DNA from: Proteiniphilum propionicum | GTDB taxonomy: Bacteria; Bacteroidota; Bacteroidia; Bacteroidales; Dysgonomonadaceae | Direction of reading: 5' to 3' | DNA: 64,000 nt | Assembly: GCF_022267555.1 (NCBI RefSeq) | Contig: NZ_CP073586.1 | Coordinates: forward strand, 868,001-932,000 | Shown: in pieces, positions 37,841 through 48,008 of the stretch | Layout of the letters: every line of letters begins with the position of its first letter | Position numbering within the stretch: the stretch's first letter is position 1 | Notes under the pieces: model-generated | Database searches by the model: none | What the model was told of the DNA's origin: nothing | Seen by the model: the letters and a program-made list of their open reading frames with translations, nothing else | Translations under genes and position numbers: made by a program

Positions 37841-40800
37841 ATGGCGAAAGAAAAACTATTCCTGAAAAAAAATGAATCAGGGGTCAGAACGGAGAAAATG
37901 AATCCCTTCATCCTGTTGTACTTCATTTTCTTTATGATCACGGGGACAATACATATTCAGGCACAAAACAGAGTGTCGCTCAGCCTGAATAATGTAACAC
38001 TGGAGCAGGCAATCAGCACAATTGAAAACCAAACCGACTATCGTTTTCTTTTCAACAAAAACCTTGTCAATGCCACACAAAAAGTGAGTGTGAGTGTGAA
38101 CGGTCAGACCATTGAAGCTGCATTGGCCCAAATTCTTATGGGGACCGGTATCGGTTATATTGTTAACGACCGACAGATTGTCTTGCACCCATTGAAGATA
38201 ACGCAGAACTTATCACAGAAGACTGAAGAGAACCGGATTTCCGGGAGAATTGTAGATGCAAACGGTGAACCTATTATCGGGGCAACCATTATGGTGAAAG
38301 GAACTGGCAGAGGCAATGTAACTGATTACGATGGAAACTTCATTATTAGCGCAGGACCTGATGCCGAACTGGAAATATCTTATGTGGGATTTCAAACGCA
38401 AACCGTTTCTGTTGCGGGGAAAAACACAATAGTTATTGTGCTGCGCGAAGATACACAAACACTAGAAGAATTGGTGGTTGTAGGATATGGAACACTTAAA
38501 AAAGCCAACCTCACAGGAGCAACTACATCGATAAATATGAATGATGTATTGGGAAATCGCCCAGTAGTGAATGCCTCAACAGCCCTTCGTGGAACTGTCC
38601 CTGGCCTGCAAATTGTAAATGGAACGGGAGAACCCGGTGCCGAAAATGTGATGTCTATCCGTGGAGCAACAGCGTCAATCAATGGAGGAAGCCCTCTCGT
38701 GCTTGTTAATAATGTCGAGATGGACATTAATATGCTCGATCCGAATGATATAGAAAGCGTTACTGTATTGAAGGACGCTGCATCTTCTGCTATTTACGGA
38801 GCACGTGCTGCCTTCGGGGTGATTCTAATCACCACGAAAAAAGGGCTCACCGATGATAGATTTCAAGTAGATTATTTCAACAATTTCGCGTTTTCAACCC
38901 CCCGGAATTTACCACAAAAAGCGACTCCCCTGCAAACGATAACCATGTTCAAAGATGCAGGATTGACCAACTGGAACAATAACAATATCGATAAGTGGAT
39001 CGAACTACTGAATGAATATAATACAAATCCGCAAGCCTATCCCAATGGTTCTACTACTATTGATGGAGTTATATACAATCTTCGCGAATATAATTCAATA
39101 AAAGATATGATGTCATCGAGTGGGTTTCAGCAAACACATAATGTTTCAGCTACCGGGGGAAATGCAAAATCATCATACAGAATGTCTCTGGGCTATGTCA
39201 GTGAAGATGGAATTCTTATCACAGATAAAGACTCATACAACCGTTACAACATTTCAGGATATATAAATTCGCATGCTATTTCATGGTTCAGGCCTGAATT
39301 GGATATCAAATATACTTCTTCAGAACGGAAACTGCCTGATACCAACGCTCCTTACGGAATCTGGGGAAGTGCAATTGCCTTCCACAGCTATTACCCAATA
39401 GGATCGACGATGGCAGATAATGAAGAATATTTTTACAATTCACCGTCATATCTAATTCAAAAAGCATATCCAACAACAACCGGACTGGATAACATCCGCC
39501 TTGCCGGAAAAATTACTATTATACCGATGAAAGATTTGAATATTATCGGTGAATATACTATCAACAAACAATTCTCCGATAAAACCCAATTCAATCCTAT
39601 TTTCACCTACATGAGATCACAGGATAATATTATTGAAAACAGTACTACACCTGCAAACTCTAAATTCTACCACACAAACGAAAAAAGCAACTATAATGCA
39701 CTTAATATTTACGGCGATTATACTTACAAGTCAAAACAACATACGATTAAATTCATGACCGGATTTAATCAGGAAAAATATTCTTGGCAGCAATTCTATG
39801 AAACGAGGGCAGAGATGATTAACCAAAACCTGCCATCGATTTCAGGCGGAACCGGAGAGGTTTTTGCTGACGATGCTTACTCGGAGTATAGTATCAGAAG
39901 CGGTTTCTATAGAATTAATTATGATTATGCCGGCAAATACTTGTTAGAAACAAATGGCAGGTACGATGGTTCTTCAAAATTCCCCAAAGTATCCCGATTC
40001 GGATTCTTCCCTTCTTTTTCCGCCGGATGGAGAATAAGCGAGGAGGGTTTCATGAAGTGGAGCCGGGAACTTATCAACAGTCTCAAAATCAGAACATCTT
40101 GGGGTAATATAGGAAACCAGAACATCAAACCATATATGTTTGTACCCGGGATGGAATCTTACGTGACAAACTGGCATATCGACAACCGAAGAGTCTATTC
40201 ATTGAAAATGCCTTCTCTTGTGAGCAGTTCTTTCACATGGGAAAAGGTGCAAACACTCGATTTCGGACTCGATTTGACCATTCTTGACAACCGCCTGAAT
40301 GCTGTTTATGACTGGTATCGACGTGATACGAAAGGTATGCTCGCAGATGGGGCCGAACTTCCTTCGGTCCTGGGAACCGGTGCTCCACGTGAAAACGTAG
40401 CCGATTTACGTACACAAGGCTGGGAAGCATCAGTTGAATGGCGCGATCGAATAGGCAATGTCAATTACAACCTGGGATTAAATTTATATGATTCGAATAC
40501 AAAAATTACCAAGTTTGACAATGAGGCCGGACTTTTACCAACTTATGACAGCTCGGGAAAGATAACACAATACTATGTTGGGATGGACGTTAATGAACAA
40601 TGGGGATATACTACCGACCGTTATTATACCGAAAATGACTTCAATACCGACGGCACTTTAAAAGAAGGTATTGCAAAAGTAGAAGGTTATACACCAAACA
40701 TTGGTGATATTTTATATGTTGATTATGACGGAAATGGAGTTATAAACAGCGGTTCAAATACACTTCAAAACCCGGGTGATCGCAGAATTATCGGCAACAG

Positions 40801-41293
40801 AACACGTCGTTACCAATACGGTATAACCGGAGGGGTCGATTGGGAAGGTATATCGTTTTCGTTCATTCTACAGGGTATAGGTAAAAGAGATGTTTGGTAT
40901 GGCAATGAACTTTTCTGGCCATGGTACGATGAGTTCAGCACACTTATGAGCAGCCAGCTCGATTATTGGACACCTCAAAACACAAATGCTTACTTTCCAC
41001 GGGTATATGAAAGGGCAAAAGGAAACTCTTCCGCCAACAGATTCACTCAAACAAAATATAAACTGAATGGAGCTTACCTATCCGTAAAAAACATCACGCT
41101 TTCGTACTCTTTCCCAAAAGCAACCATAAAGAAATACAAACTAAACAATCTCTCTGTTTTCACAAGTGTAGAAGATTTATATAATTTCAACCATTTACCT
41201 AAAGGTATGGATGCAGAAGCCGGATCAAAAGCTCGAGGATGGACTTATCCTTTCCTCACAAAATGGGCTGTGGGTATGAGAATTGGACTTTAA
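37841..41293 (+). CDS. SusC/RagA-type TonB-linked outer membrane transporter of PUL3
   Basis: An 1150-residue TonB-dependent transporter. A basic N-region and hydrophobic core (FILLYFIFFMITGTI) end at IQAQ near 42. STN domain about 45-115, carboxypeptidase-like regulatory domain about 131-205, EELVVVGYGT about 208-217, then plug and barrel. Its STN domain pairs it with the PUL3 anti-sigma. SusD begins 20 bp downstream. From the adjacent enzymes, the cargo is probably a sulfated galactose- and fucose-containing glycan. Confidence 0.93.
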   Translation: MAKEKLFLKKNESGVRTEKMNPFILLYFIFFMITGTIHIQAQNRVSLSLNNVTLEQAISTIENQTDYRFLFNKNLVNATQKVSVSVNGQTIEAALAQILMGTGIGYIVNDRQIVLHPLKITQNLSQKTEENRISGRIVDANGEPIIGATIMVKGTGRGNVTDYDGNFIISAGPDAELEISYVGFQTQTVSVAGKNTIVIVLREDTQTLEELVVVGYGTLKKANLTGATTSINMNDVLGNRPVVNASTALRGTVPGLQIVNGTGEPGAENVMSIRGATASINGGSPLVLVNNVEMDINMLDPNDIESVTVLKDAASSAIYGARAAFGVILITTKKGLTDDRFQVDYFNNFAFSTPRNLPQKATPLQTITMFKDAGLTNWNNNNIDKWIELLNEYNTNPQAYPNGSTTIDGVIYNLREYNSIKDMMSSSGFQQTHNVSATGGNAKSSYRMSLGYVSEDGILITDKDSYNRYNISGYINSHAISWFRPELDIKYTSSERKLPDTNAPYGIWGSAIAFHSYYPIGSTMADNEEYFYNSPSYLIQKAYPTTTGLDNIRLAGKITIIPMKDLNIIGEYTINKQFSDKTQFNPIFTYMRSQDNIIENSTTPANSKFYHTNEKSNYNALNIYGDYTYKSKQHTIKFMTGFNQEKYSWQQFYETRAEMINQNLPSISGGTGEVFADDAYSEYSIRSGFYRINYDYAGKYLLETNGRYDGSSKFPKVSRFGFFPSFSAGWRISEEGFMKWSRELINSLKIRTSWGNIGNQNIKPYMFVPGMESYVTNWHIDNRRVYSLKMPSLVSSSFTWEKVQTLDFGLDLTILDNRLNAVYDWYRRDTKGMLADGAELPSVLGTGAPRENVADLRTQGWEASVEWRDRIGNVNYNLGLNLYDSNTKITKFDNEAGLLPTYDSSGKITQYYVGMDVNEQWGYTTDRYYTENDFNTDGTLKEGIAKVEGYTPNIGDILYVDYDGNGVINSGSNTLQNPGDRRIIGNRTRRYQYGITGGVDWEGISFSFILQGIGKRDVWYGNELFWPWYDEFSTLMSSQLDYWTPQNTNAYFPRVYERAKGNSSANRFTQTKYKLNGAYLSVKNITLSYSFPKATIKKYKLNNLSVFTSVEDLYNFNHLPKGMDAEAGSKARGWTYPFLTKWAVGMRIGL

Positions 41294-41313
41294 CAACAAA
41301 AAAAATGAATAAA

Positions 41314-43128
41314 ATGAAAACAAAAATAATATCCATCTGTCTATTAATTTTATTAACTATCAGTTGCAATGATAGTTTTCTGGAGTTATATCCAAAAGAC
41401 GAACAAACGGAAGCCACTGCTTTTGTTACATATGAGAATTTCAAAACATATGCCTGGGGACTCTATGAAGTCTTTCCTGGTTATTCAGATACATATTTCA
41501 CAGGTGATTTAAACGGTGGATTGTTCACAATGATGACAGCAGGTGGACAGACACCGTGGTCGATGGGAAATGTGATTGTGCCCGCTTCAGACAATATTAA
41601 CTGGAATTTTTCTTTTATCCGGAAAGTCAATATTATGTTGGATAATATTGACCAATCGGCGATGAATGAAACAGACCGTAAGCATTGGCGATCGGTAGGG
41701 CTGTTTTTCAGATCATACAAATATATGGATCTTCTGAGCAAGTTCGGTGATGTGCCATGGGTAGAAAACACACTGACTGAAAAATCTCCCGAATTATATC
41801 AACCCCGCGACTCTCGTGATGTGGTGGCAGCAAACATCCTCAGAGACCTGATAGAAGCCGAGCAAAACATCAAAACAAACGGTGATGGGGCAAATACAAT
41901 AAATAATTTGGTTGTAAACGCATTAATTTCACGATTCAGGCTGTTTGAAGGGACATGGAGAAAATATCACGGTTTGAACGAATCTGAAAAATATCTCCAG
42001 GCCGCCATAAATGCATCACAAAAAATAATCGCGAAAGTACCTAATGTCTATAACAATTTCGATCTTTTGTTCAATTCTGAAGATTTATCAACTGTCGGAG
42101 AAGTGCTCCTTTACAAACAATATTCACCGGGTTTAACAGGACATGCACTTACAAGACGTGTACGAACAGGAGAAATGCAAGTGGAAGGAACACGCTATCT
42201 GGTTGACAGCTACCTTTGCACAGATGGACGTCCAATATCAACAAGCCCGCTATATGCAAACACAACCGAGTATGATAATTTCCGCAATCGTGACAGACGT
42301 CTATACCTAACAATTTGTCCTCCCTTTAAGACAGGTGATGCTTTCTCGGGTAATATTACATCATGGACCCGCCATGCCAATCCGGCGTTTAGTGAATATA
42401 TAGATATAATCAACAATGCCTCATGGAAAGGCGGAAAATCACTACCTACATCCAACTTTCGAAACTTATATTGTACGCGTATGCCCAATTTGGCAAGCGC
42501 AAAAAATGGTGTTTTCAACTGGGGCAAAACATGGATGGGGTATTTTGTTTGGAGGTATTACAACACGACAACAGACGTATCTACCAACACCGACGTAGGA
42601 ACCACGGATGCTCCCATTTTCAGGGTAGGAGAAGTAATGTTAAATTATGCTGAAGCCGCATTTGAACTAGGTCGATTTACACAAGAAGTTGCCGATGCTA
42701 CAATAAATAAACTGCGTGCACGGGGTGGAACCAAGAACATGACAGTAGGCCAAATAGATGCAGATTGGGACACAAAACGTGACTCAGACGTTGCTCCTGT
42801 CCTTTGGGAGATCCGTAGAGAACGAGTTATGGAGCTTGCTACGGAGGGTTTCCACTTCGACGATTTGCGTCGATGGAAAAAAGCGGAAAAAGTACTCAAC
42901 AAACAACCCCGCGGAGCATTTATCAGTAAAGCAGATTATGGGAACAGCAGCTCTACCAAATTGCAGGATGAAAACGGAGTTACTATAACCGGCAACGATA
43001 CACAAGGTTATTTATGGTATCATGGCGTCCCCAGCGGATGGTTGCCGCATTATTATCTTTACCCTTTGCCCCTGAATGATCTGGCTCTAAATAAAGAGCT
43101 AAAGCAAAATCAAGGATGGAGTAAATAA
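41314..43128 (+). CDS. SusD/RagB-type outer membrane lipoprotein of PUL3
   Basis: About 604 residues from ATG 41314. The signal is MKTKIISICLLILLTISC with the lipidated Cys at 18, followed by NDSFLELYP. A frame opens earlier at 41239 inside susC, but that start would put a long hydrophilic stretch before the signal peptide; ATG 41305 is also possible. SusD segments include GEVMLNYAEAAFELGRF and WEIRRERVMELATEGFHFDDLRRWK. A strong terminator follows, which closes the sigma-controlled part of PUL3. Confidence 0.93.
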   Translation: MKTKIISICLLILLTISCNDSFLELYPKDEQTEATAFVTYENFKTYAWGLYEVFPGYSDTYFTGDLNGGLFTMMTAGGQTPWSMGNVIVPASDNINWNFSFIRKVNIMLDNIDQSAMNETDRKHWRSVGLFFRSYKYMDLLSKFGDVPWVENTLTEKSPELYQPRDSRDVVAANILRDLIEAEQNIKTNGDGANTINNLVVNALISRFRLFEGTWRKYHGLNESEKYLQAAINASQKIIAKVPNVYNNFDLLFNSEDLSTVGEVLLYKQYSPGLTGHALTRRVRTGEMQVEGTRYLVDSYLCTDGRPISTSPLYANTTEYDNFRNRDRRLYLTICPPFKTGDAFSGNITSWTRHANPAFSEYIDIINNASWKGGKSLPTSNFRNLYCTRMPNLASAKNGVFNWGKTWMGYFVWRYYNTTTDVSTNTDVGTTDAPIFRVGEVMLNYAEAAFELGRFTQEVADATINKLRARGGTKNMTVGQIDADWDTKRDSDVAPVLWEIRRERVMELATEGFHFDDLRRWKKAEKVLNKQPRGAFISKADYGNSSSTKLQDENGVTITGNDTQGYLWYHGVPSGWLPHYYLYPLPLNDLALNKELKQNQGWSK

Positions 43129-43137
43129 AATATTAAA

Positions 43138-43179
43138 TCCCGGGAAACCACTTCATGTTTTTGAAAAAGTTTCCCGGGA
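43138..43179 (+). terminator. terminator after the PUL3 susD gene
   Basis: TCCCGGGAAAC at 43138-43148 pairs perfectly with 43169-43179. The 20-nt loop is A/T rich, and AAGTATTTTATA follows. The 11-bp GC-containing stem is the strongest stop signal in PUL3 and separates susCD from the enzyme genes. Confidence 0.7.
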
Positions 43180-43210
43180 CAAGTATTTTATACCTTAATG
43201 CTAAAAACTC

Positions 43211-43218
43211 TATCTTTG
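43211..43218 (+). promoter_or_regulatory. promoter -7 box for the GH2-sulfatase unit
   Basis: TATCTTTG matches TAnnTTTG exactly and lies 28 bp before the GH2 ATG. The -33 region lacks a clear TTTG. Together with the preceding terminator it suggests that the enzyme genes are transcribed separately from susCD. Confidence 0.5.
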
Positions 43219-43246
43219 CACTCAAAACCTAATATTATTTCTTTCA

Positions 43247-45238
43247 ATGAACAAAATTATCTTTGCCACACTTGCTTTGTGTGTTTCATTACTTTCATTC
43301 TCTCAATCCCGCCAGATAATAAATATCAATAACGACTGGCAATTCACGCCCGGCTATGAAGTTCACAACAATATTTTTACCAAAATTACGCTGCCACACA
43401 CATGGAATATGGATGCCATGAGCGGAAAAATAGATTATTACCGCGGATTCGGCAATTATCAGAAAAAAATATATGTGCCTGAAGATTGGGAGGGTAATGT
43501 GATATTTCTGCGGTTTGGGGCGGTAAATCACACCGCAACGGTGCAAATCAACGGTGAAACCGTGGGAGAACACCAGGGCGGATATTCAGCGTTTGACTTC
43601 GATATATCCGATAAACTAAATTATGGTACCGAAAACACAATCTTGGTAAGGGTTTCTAATGCCCTTGATCTGGGTATTATGCCATTGGTAGGCGATTTTA
43701 ACTCCTACGGTGGAATCTATCGTGACGTGGATATTTTGCTTCTACCTAAAAATCACATATCTGTCAATCGCTTTGCGTCTAATGGAGTACGCATCATCCA
43801 GAAATGTGTAACAAAGAATAGTGCCGAACTTGTGGTACGCATAGCAGTGGAAGGAAAAGGGAGGTTGAACGTGAAGTTAAAAAATAAAGAGGGAATAACA
43901 GTTGTTTCTACACAACAAAATATAACTCAACAGAGTGGTAAACAAATAATTGAAGTGCCGTTTTCACTAAAAATGCCGCATCTGTGGAACGGTCGGAAAG
44001 ACCCTTACCTCTATTCAGCTGAAATTGAATTTGGCACCGATAAGGTAATACAACCTTTCGGATTGCGCTATTTTGAAGTGGATGCACAAAACCGCTTCCG
44101 ACTAAACGGTGAACTGTTGCAACTGCACGGCGTCGGACGTCACCAGGATAATGCCAATGCCGGAAATGCCATCTATAGGACGCAAATGGAAACCGATATT
44201 CAAATCATGTTGGAGATGGGCGTAAATGCTGTCCGGCTGACACATTACCCGCACGATCCCTACTTCATTGAACTTTGCGACAAAGAGGGCATAATTGTCT
44301 GGAGTGAAATTCCATTTGTGGGACCTGGCGGTTATCGCGACAAAGGTTTCGTGAATACCAGGCGCTTTCGTGAGAATGGGAAACAACAACTTGCCGAGAT
44401 GATTGAGCAGCTATATAATCATCCTTCAATCCTATTTTGGGGCATTTTCAACGAATTAAAAGAAGAAGGCGATAATCCCTTAGAATACGTAAAAGAGCTG
44501 AACACACAGGCAAAAGCTGATGATCCTACACGCCTGACCGTGGCGGCGAGTAACCAAAGTGGCGATCTGAATTTTATTACCGATCTAATTGGCTTTAACC
44601 AGTATTTCGGCTGGTACGGCGGCAATCCTTCCGACGTGGGCTCCTGGGCTGTCGGGATGCACGAAAAATATCCCGGTATAAAGCTTTCCATATCTGAATA
44701 CGGAGCCGGAGCAAGCCCTTTTCATCAGCAGGAAATATTGACAAAACCTGTCGCAACAAGCCGTTGGCACCCCGAAAATTGGCAAACCCATTTTCACGAA
44801 GAGCATTGGAAAGTTATTAATGAACATAACTATTTTTGGGGGACTTTCGTTTGGGTAATGTTCGATTTCTACGCCGCACATCGCACCGAAGGTGAACGCG
44901 ATGGAATCAACGACAAAGGGCTGGTAAGCATTGACCGTTTTGTGAAAAAAGATGCTTTTTATTTCTACAAAGCCAACTGGAATAAAGAGAATCCTTTTGT
45001 CTACGTTTCTGAACGTAGAAATTCGAGAAGAAAAAACTCCCTGCAAACGCTGAAAGTTTATTCCAACACCGAAAGTGTTGAACTGTTTTTAGATGGAAAA
45101 AGCATTGGAAGACGCTTAAATAACGGGTATGGAACTTTTGTCTGGGAAAATTGCCTGTTGAATAATGGGAAAAATACCATAGAAGCAGTTTCTAAAGATA
45201 AAAATGTTAGCGATAAAATTGAAATTGAAATAATATGA
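43247..45238 (+). CDS. GH2-family glycosidase, beta-galactosidase-like
   Basis: A 663-residue exported family 2 glycosidase. The signal peptide ends near SFSQ (20). A jelly-roll sugar-binding domain covers about 22-165, an Ig-like domain about 170-275, and the TIM barrel about 280-590. Glu403 (GIFNELKEEG) is the acid/base and Glu484 (SISEYGAG) the nucleophile. A short C-terminal beta domain follows. GH2 covers beta-galactosidase, beta-glucuronidase and beta-mannosidase, so the sugar is not certain; galactosidase is the commonest. Its stop overlaps the next sulfatase ATG by 4 bp, which indicates translational coupling and a shared substrate. Confidence 0.87.
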   Translation: MNKIIFATLALCVSLLSFSQSRQIININNDWQFTPGYEVHNNIFTKITLPHTWNMDAMSGKIDYYRGFGNYQKKIYVPEDWEGNVIFLRFGAVNHTATVQINGETVGEHQGGYSAFDFDISDKLNYGTENTILVRVSNALDLGIMPLVGDFNSYGGIYRDVDILLLPKNHISVNRFASNGVRIIQKCVTKNSAELVVRIAVEGKGRLNVKLKNKEGITVVSTQQNITQQSGKQIIEVPFSLKMPHLWNGRKDPYLYSAEIEFGTDKVIQPFGLRYFEVDAQNRFRLNGELLQLHGVGRHQDNANAGNAIYRTQMETDIQIMLEMGVNAVRLTHYPHDPYFIELCDKEGIIVWSEIPFVGPGGYRDKGFVNTRRFRENGKQQLAEMIEQLYNHPSILFWGIFNELKEEGDNPLEYVKELNTQAKADDPTRLTVAASNQSGDLNFITDLIGFNQYFGWYGGNPSDVGSWAVGMHEKYPGIKLSISEYGAGASPFHQQEILTKPVATSRWHPENWQTHFHEEHWKVINEHNYFWGTFVWVMFDFYAAHRTEGERDGINDKGLVSIDRFVKKDAFYFYKANWNKENPFVYVSERRNSRRKNSLQTLKVYSNTESVELFLDGKSIGRRLNNGYGTFVWENCLLNNGKNTIEAVSKDKNVSDKIEIEII

Positions 45239-46677
45239 AACTAAAAAATATTATAATAGTAATCCCGTCGTTTCTGCCGGCAATGGCAGCGCTGCCCCAA
45301 CAATCTCAAAAGCCAAACGTCCTTTTCATAATTGTTGACGACCTTCGACCCGAACTGGGATGCTACGGTTTGGATGCCATAAAAACGCCCAATATAGACA
45401 AGTTGGCAGGGAAATCAACAATATTTCAGAATGCTTACTGCAACATCCCGGTTAGCGGAGCATCACGTGCAAGCCTTTTTACCGGTATGTATCCCAAATT
45501 CCCAAAACGTTTTGTCAATTATACCACACGTGCTCAAACAGATGCCCCAGATGCCGTGCCATTTTCACAACTGTTCACCAATAACGGATATCATACCGTT
45601 TCCAACGGAAAAGTATTTCACCATATAGACGATCATGCCGATTCGTGGAGCGAACCTCCCTTCAGAACACATCCTGATGGTTATGATGTATATAATAATG
45701 AATACAACCGCTGGGAAATGTGGCTGAACGAAGAGTCAGCAAAATATATTAACCCGAAAACTTTGCGTGGCCCATATTGCGAATCGGCAGAAGTGCCTGA
45801 TTCAGCATACGACGATGGGAAGTTAACCCTTAAAACCATTGAAGACCTGAAACGTCTTAAACAAACAAACAAGCCCTTCTTTTTGGGTGTAGGATTTTGG
45901 AAACCACATCTCCCGTTTAATGCTCCCAAAAAATATTGGGATATGTACGATCGCAATAAAATTCCTTTGCCCGACAATCGGTTTCGCCCCTTGGATCTCC
46001 CCGATGAGGTACAAGGATCGAGAGAAATATATGCATATGCAAGAGTTGAAGAACCGACGGATACAGTATTTTTGCGCGAATTACGCCATGGATATTATGC
46101 TTGCGTGAGTTACGTAGATGCACAAATCGGTTTAATCCTTGACGCCTTAAAAAAGCTTGATCTGGAGGAAAACACGATTATAGTGCTGTTAGGAGACCAC
46201 GGATGGAACCTCGGAGAACACAATTTTATAGGTAAACATAACCTGATGAAAACATCCACACACACTCCTCTTATTGTACATGTACCTTGGTTTAAAAACG
46301 GAAAATCACTCTCTATGGTAGAATTTGTAGATATCTATCCCACATTGTGTGAACTGTGTAACCTGCCTGCACCCCAAAATCAGCTTGACGGAAAAAGCTT
46401 CGTTCCGATACTCAAAAATCCGAAAACCAAAACCAAATCATCCGTTTTTATACAATGGCAAAGTGGTTATAGCATTGTGAACAAACGCTATAGCTATGCT
46501 GAATGGGAAAAAGAAGATGGTAAAACATCAGTCATGATTTTCGACCACAAAATAGATCCAAAGGAGAACAAAAACCAGGTCAATGAATACCATTACAAAA
46601 ATCTGTTGATGAAATTTTCAAAATATATAAAATTAAAAACCAGCCAGATAGTTAGTTACAAGTCTGCCCCGAACTGA
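45235..46677 (+). CDS. sulfatase, S1 family, iduronate-2-sulfatase-like
   Basis: A 480-residue exported sulfatase translationally coupled to the GH2 gene (ATGA overlap). Signal peptide about 1-19. Metal-binding VDDLRPELGCYG at about 34-45 is typical of the iduronate-2-sulfatase-like branch, and the activation site is SGASR at 74-78 with Ser74. LGDHGWNLGEHN completes the metal site. In this branch the usual third residue of the motif is Pro; here it is Ala, which is allowed. It may remove a 2-O- or other sulfate before GH2 cuts. The region directly after its stop is a remnant of an unrelated gene. Confidence 0.9.
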   Translation: MKLKNIIIVIPSFLPAMAALPQQSQKPNVLFIIVDDLRPELGCYGLDAIKTPNIDKLAGKSTIFQNAYCNIPVSGASRASLFTGMYPKFPKRFVNYTTRAQTDAPDAVPFSQLFTNNGYHTVSNGKVFHHIDDHADSWSEPPFRTHPDGYDVYNNEYNRWEMWLNEESAKYINPKTLRGPYCESAEVPDSAYDDGKLTLKTIEDLKRLKQTNKPFFLGVGFWKPHLPFNAPKKYWDMYDRNKIPLPDNRFRPLDLPDEVQGSREIYAYARVEEPTDTVFLRELRHGYYACVSYVDAQIGLILDALKKLDLEENTIIVLLGDHGWNLGEHNFIGKHNLMKTSTHTPLIVHVPWFKNGKSLSMVEFVDIYPTLCELCNLPAPQNQLDGKSFVPILKNPKTKTKSSVFIQWQSGYSIVNKRYSYAEWEKEDGKTSVMIFDHKIDPKENKNQVNEYHYKNLLMKFSKYIKLKTSQIVSYKSAPN

Positions 46678-46718
46678 CTCTGGGAGGTGTGAAAACGTCA
46701 GATATTCTCACAGATTAA

Positions 46719-47483
46719 AAGTATGCCTTAGCCTTCAAATCAAAAAACTATCTCGGAATAAGATACGATGAACACTGGGCAACCTATACAAATGACTCAT
46801 ATACCGGATTCTTTATGGATGGACTTCCATACAGCGTTGATCCACGCTTTTTCGATATATATGCTTTGCCATGTGATGATGGGCATAGGTATAATACAAA
46901 TACCAAAAGCTTTGATTTGGTAAAGGTTGGCGAAACTGTTCCTGAAGGAGAGAAACCCACAGTAGTTGCCACAGTGAACGTAGAATATGCGGTAAATGGC
47001 TTCAATAGCGGAGATTGGGGAGATGCTGGTGCGGCAAACGGGGTTTTGAATAATTATTACAAAAGCGCTCCATCGTTACAGAAGAAGTCAGGAGAAGCAG
47101 AAAAATTCTTATATAAATATCCGGTTGCATCGGAAACATTTTATGGGAAAAATCTGAATGATCAGTTAAGCAAGATTATTACGCAAAAGTATATTGCGCA
47201 ATTGCCATGGCTACCATTGGAAGCATGGTGCGACCATCGCAGGCTCGAACTGCCATTCTTCGACAATGTGGCTGTAGATAATCCGCTTAGTAGAATGTCA
47301 TGGCTTACAAAAGAAAATGTAAAGAACTCACAGAAATACAATTTCTTCCCTCAAAGGTTGAGATATCCCTCATCATTGGAAAACAGTAATCCTGAAGGTT
47401 ATAAGCAGGCACTACAGCAGCTTGGAGGAGAGAACGGTATCTTTACACCATTATGGTGGTCAAAAGGTAAAAATGAGAAGTAA
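46719..47483 (+). pseudogene. C-terminal remnant of a SusD-like lipoprotein gene
   Basis: The open frame from 46719 follows an in-frame TAA at 46716. It contains KIITQKYIAQLPWLPLEAW, CDHRRLELPFFDN, FFPQRLRYPSS and LGGENGIFTPLWWSK, which is the conserved end of the SusD-like_2 group of nutrient-binding lipoproteins. About 255 codons remain of an expected 500-650. The start, signal peptide and any SusC partner are absent. It starts about 40 bp after the sulfatase stop, so a deletion or recombination joined the two. Confidence 0.8.
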
Positions 47484-47525
47484 TGGGAAAGTAATAAAAT
47501 TTCAAGAATAATCTTAATTTTTCAG

Positions 47526-47557
47526 GTAGGGGGAAAACTTTGTTGTTTTCCCCCTAC
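47526..47557 (+). terminator. 13-bp perfect hairpin terminator
   Basis: GTAGGGGGAAAAC at 47526-47538 pairs perfectly with 47545-47557 around a 6-nt loop. It lies 43 bp after the SusD remnant stop. Its strength suggests it ended the GH2-sulfatase transcript or that of the lost SusD gene. Confidence 0.75.
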
Positions 47558-48008
47558 TCTGTACTTGATAGCTCGATAAAAGTTTCGAAACACAACGTAA
47601 TAAATTAATTATCTTCAGACTGGCCATTTTTGAAACAACGTGGCCTTACTTTCAGATTGTCCGTCATAAAAATAAACATTAACCACAGTATTGTAAAACC
47701 GGTTACTCTGAAAATATTATTCTTTTTAATCAACCTAAGTTTTTCACCTAGATAACAACTTTTGTTTTATTTAGAAACATGCTTATTCAAAACTTGCCAC
47801 ATATACAATTTTATTTGTTAAACTCGCTTAGTTTTTTCATCTTTGCAGTGTTTACAATTAAATAAAGATCCTTAATAATATTCCACATAACTTTTTTATG
47901 TTGGAAATAATTGTATATAGATTTAATTGTTAATTAGTTAAATGCGCACTCGCCGAATTGTCGTTAATAAAATAAATATATAAACAAACCTCAAACATAA
48001 ATTGTCAA
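47558..48008 (+). promoter_or_regulatory. AT-rich gap with a candidate promoter for the phosphodiesterase-like gene
   Basis: TTTG at 47814-47817, a 20-bp spacer and CATCTTTG at 47838-47845 match the consensus except for the first base of the -7 box. If used, it would give a 5' leader of about 155 nt before the ATG at 48009. No gene or clear structure is visible in the leader. Confidence 0.4.

Noticed and set aside
43141-43180. CCCGGG palindrome as an operator
   Set aside because: The full 11-bp arms and position after the SusD stop fit a transcription terminator better.
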